Positions 47,290 to 60,170 of a DNA stretch of 64,000 bases are shown here, one piece after another. The stretch comes from Hymenochaete sp. R1 (Eukaryota; Basidiomycota; Agaricomycetes; Hymenochaetales; Hymenochaetaceae): assembly GCA_019400425.1 (NCBI GenBank), contig JAFREE010000006.1:1-64000 (forward strand), in the 5' to 3' direction. The notes beneath the pieces were generated by a model. It was not told where the DNA came from. It saw nothing but the letters and a program-made list of their open reading frames with translations, and made no database searches. Numbering within the stretch: the first letter of the stretch is position 1; each line of letters begins with the position of its first letter. The position numbers and the translations under genes are program-made.

Positions 47290-47937
47290 ATGTCTTCCTC
47301 CGAAGGCGAAACCCCCAAAGAGCAGGAGGAGGATGTCATCATCTCGACAAAGGACATTGACCCTTCCCTCGTCCCTCGTTTCGAGATCCTCCAGAATCAC
47401 AAAGACAATATCGACCGGCGCATGTCAGCTGCCCTCAAGACCTTCCGGAAGGACTCCGCGTCGATGGTCGCCCATCTCGAGGCGAACAAAGACAGACTCG
47501 AGAAAGACCGGAAGAGGATCAAGAAGATGTTTGAGAAAACAAGCGACGACATCGATGCCGCCACAGATGATATCTATAAGGCTCGTCGGAGGGAGTACAA
47601 CGCTATCCGGTCGAGGGTGAGGTTCCGCATCAAGGAGCCCCCGAGTGGCGACGAGGACGTGGATGACGCCGAGTATACCACCTCCAAGAAAAAGGAGCTG
47701 CATGATTTGAACATCTCGAGGGTGTCAATCAGAGAGGTGTATGATCTGAACCAGGAACGGCTGGATAAGGTCAGAGCACTCATGGACGGTCAGAAGTTCG
47801 TGCTGGAGATGATAGATGGGATGTTCACGATAGGTACTGGTGACGACACTCATATCCCTCAGGCTCGCACTCGAGTCTCGGGGTCGCGTAGATCAAGAAC
47901 CCGTGTTTCGAGGACCCGTCGCTCGAGGTCGCGCTGA
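47290..47937 (+). CDS. charged coiled-coil orphan with Arg/Ser tail
   Basis: Single exon of 215 residues. Family not recognised. An acidic N-terminus is followed by a long helical, highly charged region (about residues 30-190: KDNIDRRMSAALKTFRKDSA, then KDRLEKDRKRIKKMFEKTSD and VYDLNQERLDKVRALMDGQK), a predicted coiled coil. The last 25 residues alternate Arg and Ser (ARTRVSGSRRSRTRVSRTRR), like an RS tail or a DNA/RNA-binding basic tail. Intron-free structure is unusual in this window. It may be a lineage-specific gene. Confidence 0.65.
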   Translation: MSSSEGETPKEQEEDVIISTKDIDPSLVPRFEILQNHKDNIDRRMSAALKTFRKDSASMVAHLEANKDRLEKDRKRIKKMFEKTSDDIDAATDDIYKARRREYNAIRSRVRFRIKEPPSGDEDVDDAEYTTSKKKELHDLNISRVSIREVYDLNQERLDKVRALMDGQKFVLEMIDGMFTIGTGDDTHIPQARTRVSGSRRSRTRVSRTRRSRSR

Positions 47938-48373
47938 TGTGATTCTGAACTTATAGTTGTAAACGCTCGCTCTCGTTAAAGCGACACTGTTCTGGTTGTA
48001 CAGTCAATCTCATCGTTCGTCATAGCCTGGAGGCCTACTCGCGCTGCTGCTCTGCACCTCATTTACTTCTCGCCCTTCCAGCTGCATATCGGTCCTGCTA
48101 AATTAAGATTACTTTACTAATACAAGTCAATCAAATCAAATACTTCTCCTACATAGATGTTTGTGCGTGACACTGGCACATGGGAGTTTAGTGCGTTTCG
48201 ACGAATATCAAATCATTTGCGTAAACTGATACGTCGAGCGGAAGCAAATCTGACCTGCAAGCCGTCAATTTCCAACAGCTCCTGCTAACATCGAGAGAAG
48301 GTCTCGGATTAGAGAATTCATGATATCGGAAAACGTCATAAGCCCGGGCGATATAACATAACCCATCTAGGCT
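47938..48373. other. convergent intergenic region
   Basis: Holds the 3' UTRs of the coiled-coil orphan (+) and the F-box/LRR-like gene (-). Nothing else seen. Confidence 0.35.
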
Positions 48374-50183
48374 TCAACAAGAGAAGCATTTCTTCCTAAA
48401 ATCTGTAAAGACCGTCTTCGATGCTTCGAATGCACAAAGTGCAAGTTTGCTCGTTGAAGCCTGGACAGAGGCAAGTTGGCTACGAATTTCATCTAGACGG
48501 TGGGTACGTAAGTACTTTTCAGACATTCCACTATCAGGCGCGAGCTTACCGCGCTAGTTTCTCGCGTACAGGCTTCCAATAATTCCAAGTACGGGCATGT
48601 GCATTCCTGCAATAATCGCTCGAGAGACCGTTTGCCGAGAAAGGCGCACGGTAGATACAATTCCCGAAGGGTGCTGTTATGGCGAGCGACGAGATGGTTT
48701 ATGAGACCATCATAGCTGATCCCATGTCCAGCATCCCTTGGACATTCATCGGCAGGCTCGTCGCACGAGATACGAAGGACGGAGAGGGGCGAGCTTGAGA
48801 TTATACGACGAGTCCAAGTGCACAGGTTCCGAGCTTCTGATCGAGTTCTGAGGTGTGCATGTACAACTTCCAAGGACCGCAATGAAGCTAGCGTTGGTAA
48901 GGGTGATTTGTACGGATACGTTTGCTATCGAGAAAAAGATGGACTGAAGTTGCGGGTGAACAGAGAAGACTCGACTTACGTGATAATGAACCAACTTGAG
49001 ATGCCGTAAACTCTTCAATTTGGCGATCAGAGGGAAAAGATCATCGTATTTCGTAGAATACGTGAGTCCAAGTCCAAAAGACTTCACCGAGATGTTTGCG
49101 TCCAAGATGGCCGAAAGGACATTCGGCGTCACTGATCCGCAGTTCTCCTATGGATCACTGTTAGGTTGCATAGACGAAAAAAAAAGCGTTAATGGAAGAA
49201 ATGAGCACGTACTTCTAGATATAACGCGACGAGAGGAATTTTCAGCGCTTGTAACGCAGCCGGAAGCTGAGCCAAAACGCTCGTCGTTGGACTTATCAAT
49301 GTGAGACGTTGTAAGTTTTCCATTGACCGATGCGGAATTTCAATCGCGTCTAGACTCAAGTTTTGCAAAAGCTTCTCCGGGGTATCGGCATCCTTAAGTG
49401 AGGCTCAGTGAGTAAATATCTATAGCAAGAGGAAAGACACCACGATGCTCACTTCATATGGCTTGTATTCATAGTCATCCGTATCGGACAATTGCCGATC
49501 TTCGACATCCTCTTCTTCGTTTGTCTCTTCGGTGATCGGCTCTAGTGGTAGCGCTTGGACTTGATTTTGCGGAACGGCGATGGGCATTGGAGGCAGTACG
49601 AATGGTATTCGCGAAGAAAGCTGCTCTAGCTTTGGAAGCTTAGGAATGAAGTTTCGGAGGACCTCTAGACTAATCCCAGCATCGCAGAATTTTGGGTTCC
49701 AGGTAAACGATCGTAGGTAGGGGCATCTTTCTCGAATGACGTCCAAAATTTTCACTACATCCGCCGCTGTCGCATAATCCGTTGGAAAGATGTCTGGACG
49801 ACCACGTTTCAGATGTAGCGGACTTGTGAAACAGGCAGGCTAGGCACACTTGTTATGGTCACTTCCTGAACCTTCGTTGCGTGTCGCCATAAGTACAATC
49901 CCCAGATGTTCTTGTGAATCCATAAGTTCAAAGCTCGTAAGACATCTCTGTACTCAATATTTGAACCTGTACATACCGTCTGTGATTCCAAAGACTCCTT
50001 CAAGCTTGTGAACTCAGAGATACGCGCTATCTCCATTTTTGAGAAAAGTACATTTGACGCCTGTTCATCGAAACCATGGTTGACAAGTCGTAATCTGGAT
50101 AAGAGTGTGAAGTCGTCGTCGAGCTGGAGTAAAATATTATGCAATACTCTTGCATTGGACAAAAGTACTTGTGCAACGGACAT
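48374..50183 (-). CDS. F-box/LRR-like protein, possible frame break
   Basis: A minus-strand gene of roughly 550-600 residues. The N-terminus MSVAQVLLSNARVLHNILLQ, then LSRLRLVNHGFDEQASNVLF, is an F-box-like helical start. Repeat-like LRR segments follow: WRHATKVQEVTI, DVVKILDVIRERCPYLRSF, AGISLEVLRNFIPKLPKLEQ, SMENLQRLTLISPTTSVLAQ, KYDDLFPLIAKLKSLRHLKL and HNSTLRELYLPCAFLGKRSL. An acidic loop (TEETNEEEDVEDRQLSD) interrupts them. The last exon ends KTVFTDFRKKCFSC. Near 49,830 the reading frame changes between TITSVPSLPVSQ and SPLHLKRGRPDIFP with no intron of normal size to explain it, so either a very short intron or a frameshift exists. Exon borders are therefore only approximate. Confidence 0.6.
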
Positions 50184-51525
50184 CCGACGAGAAAGAGAGC
50201 GATGATGCCCAAGCCCAAGCCCAAGCCAGCTGAAGCAAAAGCCGCCCGAACGCACGTGTCATAATTCCCAGGATCAATCCACAGCTTACACCACATGCAG
50301 CGAGATGCAGCGAGACTACACCGTGACTTGCTGGTAAACGTCGAGGAGGCCTACTAGTAGGGTTTTTGGTGAGTCAGAAGACGAATAAGATACATTAACG
50401 TTCACCTTTTGTCTTTTCACTTGCAACATTTCTCAAACACTCTTTCACAGCATCGACCGTCGCCGGTCGCTACCGCAGGTCGGGCGCCTCCTACTCTTCC
50501 TAGCATAGCTCCTAGCATCGGTCCCATTGGAGCCCTGATCGATTGGTTCACATTTTAACAATGGCACAGTCTCAAACCTGAATAGTCAGAATTGCCAGAG
50601 GCTGTAACCTCACATTAATTCAGGTATACATTTATGGTTATCGCCTCGATATCTGTAAAATAAATTCTTTGTTGGATCCGCGAAGCCAATTACGCAGGTA
50701 TATCGCCGTGACTGCACCCCAGGATGCGTGGATTCAATCTCATCTATGGCGATAGCTCTGGAGCTAATAAACGACGTATAAGCTACCTATGAGAATCCCA
50801 CACTAGTCATTAACATCGCAGGCAGTGAAATTGGCACAGCTTTCTTTTGGCTCATGCCGGGCTTACAGCGTGGAACTCGCCTGTTGCCACGTCTGGGTTG
50901 ACTATTCGAGGTGATTTCTCCTGGGACTCGCATCCAAAAGCCGTGATTATGACTCCCGACTCGCTGGTGGAAATGGTATTGGAGGGGTTTTGGAATTTTG
51001 TTCCCATATGAATTGACGGCGTCTAGTCGCTGTCTACAACGGTTCAGTAGAGCGGTGTTCAGCTTCGTTGTGCGTGAATGCATGACTCGAACTTGGTCGT
51101 TATGAAGTCTTGGATCAATCGTCGGCTACCTATCTTCTTGATGCCGAGTTGAAAGTGCGATGACAATGAACGCATAAAGCCTGTACATGCGTGCATCTAA
51201 TCGATTCGGGCCAAAGACGAAAGGGAATGAAAAGGCGATGAATACGGCAGAAGCTGAGGAGTAAAAGAGTTGTCCTCGTCTCCTGTCTAGAGTGTTCTTC
51301 GGTTTGCATGGAATCTGACCTTCGCTATTATGCGTAATTCAATTCTGAGTCAACGAGGAAAACAGTCGCCATTCATAGTATAGCAGTGCGTTAACGTCGT
51401 ACCCGGAACGGATTCAGTCTCTCAATTCTTTAAGGAAGAAAAGTTTTTTTAGAGAGGAGACTTCATTTACGCGAATTGAAATGAACATGTACTCCGCCAT
51501 GCATTCGTAAGAATCTGAGTACGGG
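50184..51525. other. gene-poor stretch
   Basis: 1.3 kb with no supported gene; the open frames lack splice partners. Confidence 0.35.
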
Positions 51526-52679
51526 TTATAATTGTAACGGTGGATCGATCCAGGACGTTTGAAAGGACATTTGTCCTTCATCTCGTTTTGGTGGTGGATA
51601 CTGCATATAGAGAACATAAGCGAGGAAACTGTTATTTTCGAATACACGGGAACAGAAACAAGACATGAACCAGCGAGACATCTCTACGGACTTAGCAAAC
51701 GTAACCATGCCGCAAATTTCCCCGACGTTTTTCCATTCTACGAAACCGTTAAGTAAAATGAATATGGTTCATCCCAGTAAAGAGGAGACTTACCTTTTCG
51801 TCATCAAAGACGGTTCCAGTCTGAGGACTCGGCTGGCTCTGGAGACCAGATGGTCCTAACCGGGTGATGAAGTAGCAGGAAAGGCGAATAATCTGCAACT
51901 TGAGGCGTGTTATCGATTTCCAGCCAATCCTCTTTGTACTTGCGCTGAGAGTTGCCTTCGGATTCCTTTAGGTATCTATTGAGGTACATCATACGAGGTA
52001 CGAAGTTTGTATGAACAAAATTATATCCATTATCGGCAGTATCTACCGAAAAAATTTAGAGTGGGAATTACCGAAAAGGAGAGAGAATATCGCACAAGGA
52101 TAACAGCTACAGCAAACTTTCCTGTTGCGCCAGTTCCACCAGCTGCACCGGCGGCACTGCCAGTCTCCCGGTTGTGGATTATATCTACCACTATTTCCCG
52201 TGTTCATCACGGGTGGCAGCATTTCTGCGACAAGCTAGAGCAACAAAATGAGAGGAAGGTAATGTAACGGAGGCTGGACATTGACATACAACTGACGGGC
52301 ACGGATGAATCTGGTCGGGGGAAGGCAGCACCTCATTGATCGGCCACGCTAACGATACTCCACAAACTGTTATAGCTCTCCAATTAAGTGCGAGCCATCG
52401 TCCACTTGGGGTTGGCGCAAGTAAGTCCAAGTTTTTCATGAGCGGGATAAGCTCGCTCACAAAAACTCGAGAACGTGGACGCCGACTCGGAACTGGCTCG
52501 ATGGTGGAGTTGGAGAAGCAGGACCAGTTGCAGGTTAATCCATCGTAATTATCATCTGGACAAACGCAGGAGATAGAATTCGATTCAAGGAGGGCAAGAA
52601 AGACCCGACCGAAAGAACCAGAGGGAAGGGGGCTTGAACCTGTTCGACGGATTGTGATAGGACGCTGCGGATGTTGCAT
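51526..52679 (-). CDS. protein with a RanBP2-type zinc finger, partly resolved
   Basis: The key element lies at about 52,100-52,175 (minus strand): NPQPGDWQCRRC, then SWWNWRNRKVCCSCYP. It has exactly C-x2-C-x10-C-x2-C spacing with the GDW before the first Cys and the Asn between the pairs, the RanBP2/NZF zinc-finger signature that binds single-stranded RNA or ubiquitin. An acceptor CAG precedes the exon (EMLPPVMNTGNSGRY). An upstream open block (52,191-52,679) begins MQHPQRPITIRRTGSSPLPS. A last exon ends YPPPKRDEGQMSFQTSWIDP before a stop at 51,526. Intermediate exons are not resolved. The start and total length are uncertain. Confidence 0.45.
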
Positions 52680-54625
52680 TATTGTGAGGCGCGAAGAGGG
52701 AGTTCCTTTGAAAGTTGGGCCCGCACACCTGGTACTTTAAATACGAGAAAGTGAATTCCGTTTCGAGCGTAAATATATACTTTTTTGAAAAAGAAAAATT
52801 ATGGTACTCATAGAAAATTAGTCCGCGTCTACAGCCCCGAGCTCAAGGTATTGAAGAGAAGCTGTAATCCCGCCGCCAGTAGATCGATTTCCAGGGATAC
52901 GGCCAGCCCGTCTCGATGATTTAGATTTTGGCTGTTTGTGGGCTTCAGGAATGTGCACCAACGACTAGATCAAGTACAAACATACATGGCGAAGGTAACG
53001 TCTCGAGCCAGTTTGCCAATCGTGATATCGAGCTCAGAGATCATGCCTTAGTAATTATACTGAGGATATCTAAACGCTGGGCAAAGGAAATGAATACCCG
53101 TGACTCGTGTAATGTAATTAAATAGATAACTCACTTGCAATCATTCGGGGTCTCCTTACGGCTTCTCCTTATTTCTAGTCCGCGCAGGGTTATAATGCAT
53201 TGTCGCCGCCATCTTCGTATTCATGATTCTCTGAAGTATGCAACGCTACGAGAAGTACAGCACGGCCGTCACTGAAACATTCCTAGAAAGTGACTTGAGT
53301 CTTATTGGAGCTCAGCTAAGCTTCTATAAAAGTGCTTGAACCAGATTGGGAGCCCTAGACTGCCATATCAAAGAAGTCTTGTCTTCACGGTGGATAAAGG
53401 CATGGAGCGCCTCGGGAATTACGAGGTGTTTGTATCTCCACTTCCCAGTCCAAAAAAGCGTTGTCTCGCCCCGGAGGCTAGGATCTTTACACAGCATGCA
53501 TAAAAAAGACGCCATACGCAGCATCAATAGTAAGCGCAGTCCAAGAACAAAAAATGTCTCTGAGGCGCAGTCAATGATTAGGAGTCGTCGAAGATAACGA
53601 CGGCGTTTGCTCACAAATATCGAAAAGAGAAGCTTTTTATCGAGTCAGGTAGTAGCCACAAATCTCGATGCAGCCGCCTCGTGCGTTATTTCTAGGAGGA
53701 TACGTTCGATAGTCAATACCGTTCGTCTTCAAGTTATTCCCTGTTTTAGCCTAAGTTTGACAAAGCGCAGACGAATGGCTAGAGTTCAAGATTTAGCGTT
53801 AAACTTCGGTCATGCCAAGAGTACAAACGTACACGGGTCCACAGCACCTTATAAAGAACCCGTAAATAGCAGCTATATACGACGTACGGCACTATAGATA
53901 GTAGGCAAAACGGGAAGGCTCTCTCAAACTCAGACTCGGACATCAGAAAAAGGGAAGAAAGGGAAAATACGGCAGTGTGATGCGACATGGACCAACAAAC
54001 TTACAAGGTCAAATATCGAAATAAGCCGAATCAAGTAATATTTTTCCACAGCCATTAGCCTATTCTATTCTCCCACCCTCCCTCCTTCGTCCTGCCTCCT
54101 ACGTTAAGGCTGCTGAAGCTTCTCGCATTGCCATCTACTTTTTTTTTGTAAGCGCCGTCGTAGAAGCTCGCCAGAGGAATGAGGTTTGAGTTAGTAGGAG
54201 CTAGATAAGGCATGGCAAGGAGAAATCGGCCCACCCATAGTATCCACGGAAGAAATGCCTTTTCACCCAATCGGTTTTACCTCATTCCATGCGATGATGA
54301 TGACCTCTGACCTTTTCCTCCCCGTTACCGCTCCCACCACCAATCGTCAAACCGAAACCTCTGTATACAACATTTTCCGACTGGCACATTTGAAGGTGCT
54401 TTAAATAAGCTCATTTGTCACCCTGAACCAGTAGATGCGAAGATGCGAAAGCAAGGAAAACGTGTATCCGCACCATTATCAGTGCATCTGAACGCCGATG
54501 GCGGATGGAACACCGCACCGGTCGATTGATTTGTACGTATACAATAGATTACGTGCTGTGCACCAAGTGTACAAGGCTACCAATCATTCCTCCTACCGTC
54601 ATGGTCAGCGTAGAGGATCATCACA
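52680..54625. other. gene-poor stretch before the NACHT-WD40 gene
   Basis: 1.9 kb with no supported exon; it must include the NACHT-WD40 promoter. Confidence 0.35.
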
Positions 54626-57600
54626 ATGGCCGGCTTCGGTGAGTCTTCTCATACCTGAAGGAGATGGACGCATTCTATAACGCTGCCCAGGTTCGTTGAA
54701 GTAAAGCAAATATCCATAACAGATCCGCAGCGAGCTTCACAGTTTCGTGTGGTCATTCAGCATCGTACGGGCGCTAGAGAGACCTTGGAGAATCGCGAAA
54801 AATCGAACGAAGCTTCGTTCGACCTATCCACGTAGGTCAATAATCTGGACATGCTCCATAGACACATTAAATATATACAATCAGTTTCGTGGACCTGAAA
54901 TCGCCACCGACCATACAAGTTTTCCGTAGTGGAAGAAAACAGAAGGCTGTATCGTCAGCGGAACTGCAGATCTTAGATGACGATGAAGACTGGTGCACGG
55001 TAAGACTGGTTCCTGGTGGGTAGTCATATTGTTTACTTACTTCCGAGAGCTCTTAAACAGTAAACTTCCGCCTTAGACAATGGTATAACTTTGAAGATCA
55101 GGCTTGGGGAAAGGCAATCAGTATGGATTTTGGATAAAATTTGTTGTTACGCGAGGAAGTAACTGAACGCATACTCTAGGGTTCTTTCGTGGCCAGCTTC
55201 CGTCTGCAGCAGGCACTTGATTCGTTACGATCCAAAGAGGGTATGATGGATTCCCTTGATACGGCGACTCAATACCTGAAGTTTCTTATGGACATTGGTT
55301 CTGCAGTATCAGAGGTGGGACATCCTATTTTTTAAAATCTAAATTGCCTCGACTGAGCAATTGCTATGTAGCTGAGGGAAGAAGCCAAAGCCACCGTCTC
55401 AATCATCCGCACCGTGTTTGATGTACGTTTTTTATATATCAGTTGTGACAATCATTCTCACGTGTCGTTAGAGAATTGAGAATATCCCTCAAATGTACGA
55501 GAGGTTACGAGAGATCGTTGTTGACCTTGTAGGCGAATTGGAGCGAGTCTCGGAAGCCGAGAAGAATTTCCACACGGAGAACGTACAGAACGCTCTGTCC
55601 AGACTGATTGAATTGGTTATTAAAGCTGCACACGAGATATCAATATACTATTCACGGTCGAGGAGAGGTACGTTAAAGTCGACTTTTCTCGTTTCTATAC
55701 TCATGTGATTTTTTCAGCTGTTGCAAGCAAGTTATTCTTCCGACCAAGGACCACCCAGATCGAAAGTTTGGAACGGGATCTGAAGAGACACAGGAATATC
55801 ATCCGTGATGCGTTTCTTACTGAAATCCAGGGTGGCATGGTGAAGGCAAACGAAGTCTTATACCAGATGCGTGTTCACCAGGATGAAGAAAGAAATAGCA
55901 GGCTTCTAAAAGCAATCCTCCCGCCAAAGGAAAGCCTCTTCTCTGGGAAGCCGGAGTGCTTGGCTGGGACCAGACAAAGGGTGCTCCACGACATCGAGCG
56001 ATGGGCCATTGATAGCACAAGAATTTCGAGACTTTTCTGGCTTAACGGAGTCGCAGGCTGTGGGAAAAGTACGATCGCTGCGTCGGTGTCTCGTATTTTG
56101 GGAAAGAATGTAGCAGGGTCGTTCTTCTGCGAGCGGGATCAGGATGCGCGGCGCAATCCTGTTCACCTGATACGGTCTATTGCGTTCCACCTGGCAAGAG
56201 TAAATGCATCATACAGGGAGGCACTTTTGAAAGCACTTCAAGTGCCGGACGTTTTCGTTAACGAGGACTTGAAAACGCAGTTTGAACGACTTCTTAAGGA
56301 GCCTCTCGGGGAAGTTGGTACATCAGCCTATGCTACTCCCACGATTATTGTACTGGACGCTCTCGATGAATGCAGCAATAGCGAATCAGTGTCCAAGCTT
56401 ATTGCCGAAATCGTTGATCTCGCTCCATGGGTTTCTTTCTTTGTTACGAGTCGCAATGTACCTGGCATTCGAAAGCAAATAGAATCACTGGGTGAGAAGG
56501 CAATGGAACGAGATCTCTTTCAATACGATGCGCACGACGATATTCGTGCATACGTCGAAGAACAATTCTCGGAGAATGGCCAACTGGCGGATCTCCAAGG
56601 TTTCGTTAATGAGGACGGCAAGAAATTGCTGGTCAAAAAGTCTCAAGGCCTCTTCATATGGATTCACACTGTCGTCGAGTTCGTCGTAAAAGCGGAAGTC
56701 GGGAAACTTGAAGTTTTAGACCTCGTTCTCGAGTCCGACGATAGGGATCAAGCTGAAGCAGCCCTGGATGGCATCTACCGTACCGTCCTTGAAAATGCAG
56801 CGGGTTCAACGAAGACGGGGAAAGAAATCGTGCGATTCATCATTGCTTTCATCCTTGCCACTTCGTCCAGTGAACCCCTTCCCGTCACTGCTATCCACGC
56901 TTTTCTCCCATCATCCCTTCTAGTATTAGAAACAGAATTCGAGACGGTGTTCAAGAAACTGTTGCCAGTACTGGTCATAGGACGCGACGGCCTCGTGCGC
57001 GCCTATCACATCTCGTTCCTCGATTTCTCGTCAAGAGAGTCTCGGTGTTACGATTTCTTCACGTATTCCTCTGTACTTCAGACAGACGTAGCTATGGGAT
57101 GTCTCGAAATCATGGAGAGGGGGACCCGAAATTCGAGGCGGCAGAAGCTCGTCCCTTCAGGTCTGAAATTCAACATCTGCAATCTCGAGACGTCGAGCAT
57201 CCCAAACAGCGATGTAACGGACCTCGGTGAGCGCATTACGCAAAATATCTCCCCAGAGCTTCGTTACAGCTGCAAGTATTGGGTCGATCATCTCCAAAGC
57301 GTATTTTTTAAAAACGAGGAGATGCGTATAAGTATGAAGTTTATGATCCATCAATTGCTATGTACCTCGCGTGCCCTATTCTGGCTCGAAGTGATGGGCC
57401 TGTTGGGGAAGCTGCAATCTGCGAGAAAGAGCTTGGTGAAATTGGACTTGAATAAAAAAGTATGTGCATACCCCCCTCCCCCCCTCCCCCCGAATAAATC
57501 CTTGTATTGATGATTGAATCCATGCAGCCTCTCAGGCTTGTGATTGGCGATGTGGATGTTATCACGACCTTGGAACTAAGAGTCTTTCTGGACCAATCCT

Positions 57601-59774
57601 TCGTTCCTATTTCATTCAGCACTCCGCACCTCTATATCTCGGCATTGACATGGCTTCCAATCGTCTCTAGGCTTTGGGATGGGTGGAAAGAAGAGTTCAT
57701 CGCATCAGATATTCTATCACGTCCTCTTGACCGCTCCTTCTCTTGTTTGCTCGAGATTCGCAATCAACGATGGATGACGACCTTCAGTGTGTCTCTCGAT
57801 GGGATACATGCAGCTTCCGGTGCAGTGGATGGTTCAATCGCCATTTGGGATTTACATACAGGAGTTCGCAAAGGAAATGAAATACAAGCCTACGAAGCAC
57901 TAGTTGAAGCCTTAGCCTTCTCTCCCGATGGTAAAACCCTTGCTTCGGGTTCCGCGATCACATCGTCCATCCTATTGTGGGACATGGGAACGCATCTCCT
58001 TCATGACCAGTCTTTGACTGGTCACTCTAGCGGCATCCGGGCTCTCGCTTTTGCACCTCAAGGCGGTTTATTGGCATCCGCGTCCGACGACAAAACTGTC
58101 CGTATATGGGATACGGTCTCACAAAATTGCATCACGGAACTGAAGGGCCACTCCTCTTCAATTTTGTCCATATCGTTCTTGATTGAAACAAAATGCATTT
58201 TGTATGCATCGGAAGACGGAACAACTCACATGTACGATGCTGAGACTCGAAAAAAAGAGGAAATTCCTTTCATTGAGCACAAAGGATCCAGCCGTGCTAT
58301 TGCATATGCCCCAGCGGTATCGTTAATTGTATTCGCTTCGAAAGACAATACAGTGCACGTTTGGGATGTGGACACAGGTAGCCAAGTGGGTACTTCGTTG
58401 AATATCGGCTCAGAGGTCCTATCTGTGGCAATCTCTCCGGACGGGAAGTACATAGCCTCAGGGACCGACGGATACGTCTGCGTATGGAACATTTCGTCGC
58501 TGGCTTCGGTTTCACGGCACGAGTTGCCTGGTCGTCAAATTGTTTTCTCATCGGACAGCACAAGGCTCATCTCAACGAATATTTTTTCCTGCACAGTGAT
58601 CAGCATCCTTCAAGAAAATTCAGCTCGTCCGGGGTGGGTCGGCCACACAGAGGGTATTTCCTATGTATCTTTCTCCCATACCGACACTTGCATCATGTCC
58701 ATCTCTAATATCGGAAACGTTCGAACGTGGGACACCAATGGTGGTGTACAAATAGAAAGCTCGGCGTTGGACATTTCAAGCACAGCTCTCTTTATCGCAT
58801 GTACTCCTGACGGGAAATATATCACATACGGAGACTCGTACGGTAACATGACATTGTTACACGCCGAGACACGTGAAGTGATTTCCAGACCTCGTGAGCA
58901 CGGTGCAGTCGTATGCGTTGCGTTTTCTCAAGATGGGACAAAGTTGGCGACTGGATTTCAGGAAGAGACACTGGCGATCTGGGACACTACAACTGGTATT
59001 TGCACTGTTGGTCCTTTACGGGGACACACGGGCGGTATCAGCTCCGTGGTATTCTCTCCGGATGATTCACTCGTCGCATCTGGGTCAGAACATGATACGA
59101 TACAATTATGGGGCACTCACACAGGCGATAGATCCGGAGACCCTTTCACGGAACCGCGAATGGCCGTCTCAACTCTCGGGTTTTCTCCAAACGGCGAGTT
59201 CCTTGCCTCAGGAGGGAAGGACGGAAGTCTACGGGTTTGGGATGTGCAGACGAGGCAGCTCATCCACGGTTTGGCAACACTTGCCAAGCATAGCGGCATT
59301 GTTTCCTCCGTTATCTTTTCTCCAGATGGTAAACTACTATTTTCGGGGTCGAACGATGGTACGGTACGGGTCTCAGATCCATTGAACGGTATCTCGCTGG
59401 GTCGGCTATTATGTGGCCATAATAACTGGATCCAGACCATGTCCCTTTCGCACGATGGCTCTCGGATTGTCACCGGTGACGATGATAAAACCATTCGTGT
59501 GTGGGATGCGCAATCATTCTTCTGGGAGTCGAAACTCTCTGCAGGCGGATGCGAAGTGATAGGTCCCGACCAAATACCAACGAACATCTCAGAGGATGGA
59601 TGGATTCGATCGACGACAGGTCAGTTATTGCTATGGGTACCGGTGCAATACCGAAATGCAGTATTGGATATGTGTTTGTTCTGTATCTCGTCCAAGGACG
59701 AAGATCATATAATTCGACTTGCTTGGGATAAGTTGCGTCATGGGAGAGATTGGGCTAGAGTCCGGACGCTGTGA
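54626..59774 (+). CDS. NACHT-WD40 STAND (NLR-like) protein
   Basis: Eight exons, join(54626..54638, 54723..54831, 54885..54999, 55180..55314, 55372..55422, 55472..55667, 55718..57459, 57528..59774), give 1,535 residues. Residues 1-79 look like a small beta-rich domain (ASQFRVVIQHRTGARETLEN). Residues about 80-290 are helical (MMDSLDTATQYLKFLMDIGS, IEKNIPQ-like and VQNALSRLIELVIKAAHEIS), compatible with a four-helix HeLo/MLKL-like signalling domain. The NACHT domain has Walker A GVAGCGKST (about 317-325) and Walker B IIVLDALDEC (about 416-425). From about residue 869 come about 14 WD repeats (for example ALAFAPQGGLLASASDDKTV), enough for two seven-bladed propellers. Fungal proteins of this design sense non-self or stress and trigger cell death. 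No defect is visible; the function is inferred. Confidence 0.93.
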
Positions 59775-60170
59775 TTGATTAAGGTAGTTTCTTTCCTGCC
59801 GCTTTCGATGTCTGTAGTTTTATGTGCGTTACTCGCTGCTAGCATGCCTCGGATGAAAATACCGACTCTTTTCTTTAGTGTGTGAATTACGGTCGATAAT
59901 TGTGTTCCAGGCGCGAGGCCCGTCTTATCGACAACTTGCTCAATTTCTTGTAAATTAGGTTTGAGATGATTAGCAGTGCTTATAACTTCACACGATTTTG
60001 TTATTGGGAAAAGGCTTGTAGAGTACTAGTACATGGGTTCAACTCAAGGCTTGGTCAAAATTAAATTTCGAAGAATTCATTCTACAACTTCAAACTAATG
60101 AAAAAGCGAGTTAAGTACAGAGACGAAGCGGGACAAACATGTACGACTGGAAGTGTTAGGGAAGCTGGGC
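59775..60170. other. convergent intergenic region
   Basis: 396 bp between the ends of the NACHT-WD40 gene (+) and the HNH-like gene (-). AT-rich; no other feature. Confidence 0.35.

Noticed and set aside
53324..53897. Opposing open frames near 53.3-53.9 kb
   Set aside because: They overlap each other on both strands, lack domain signals and have no intron partners.
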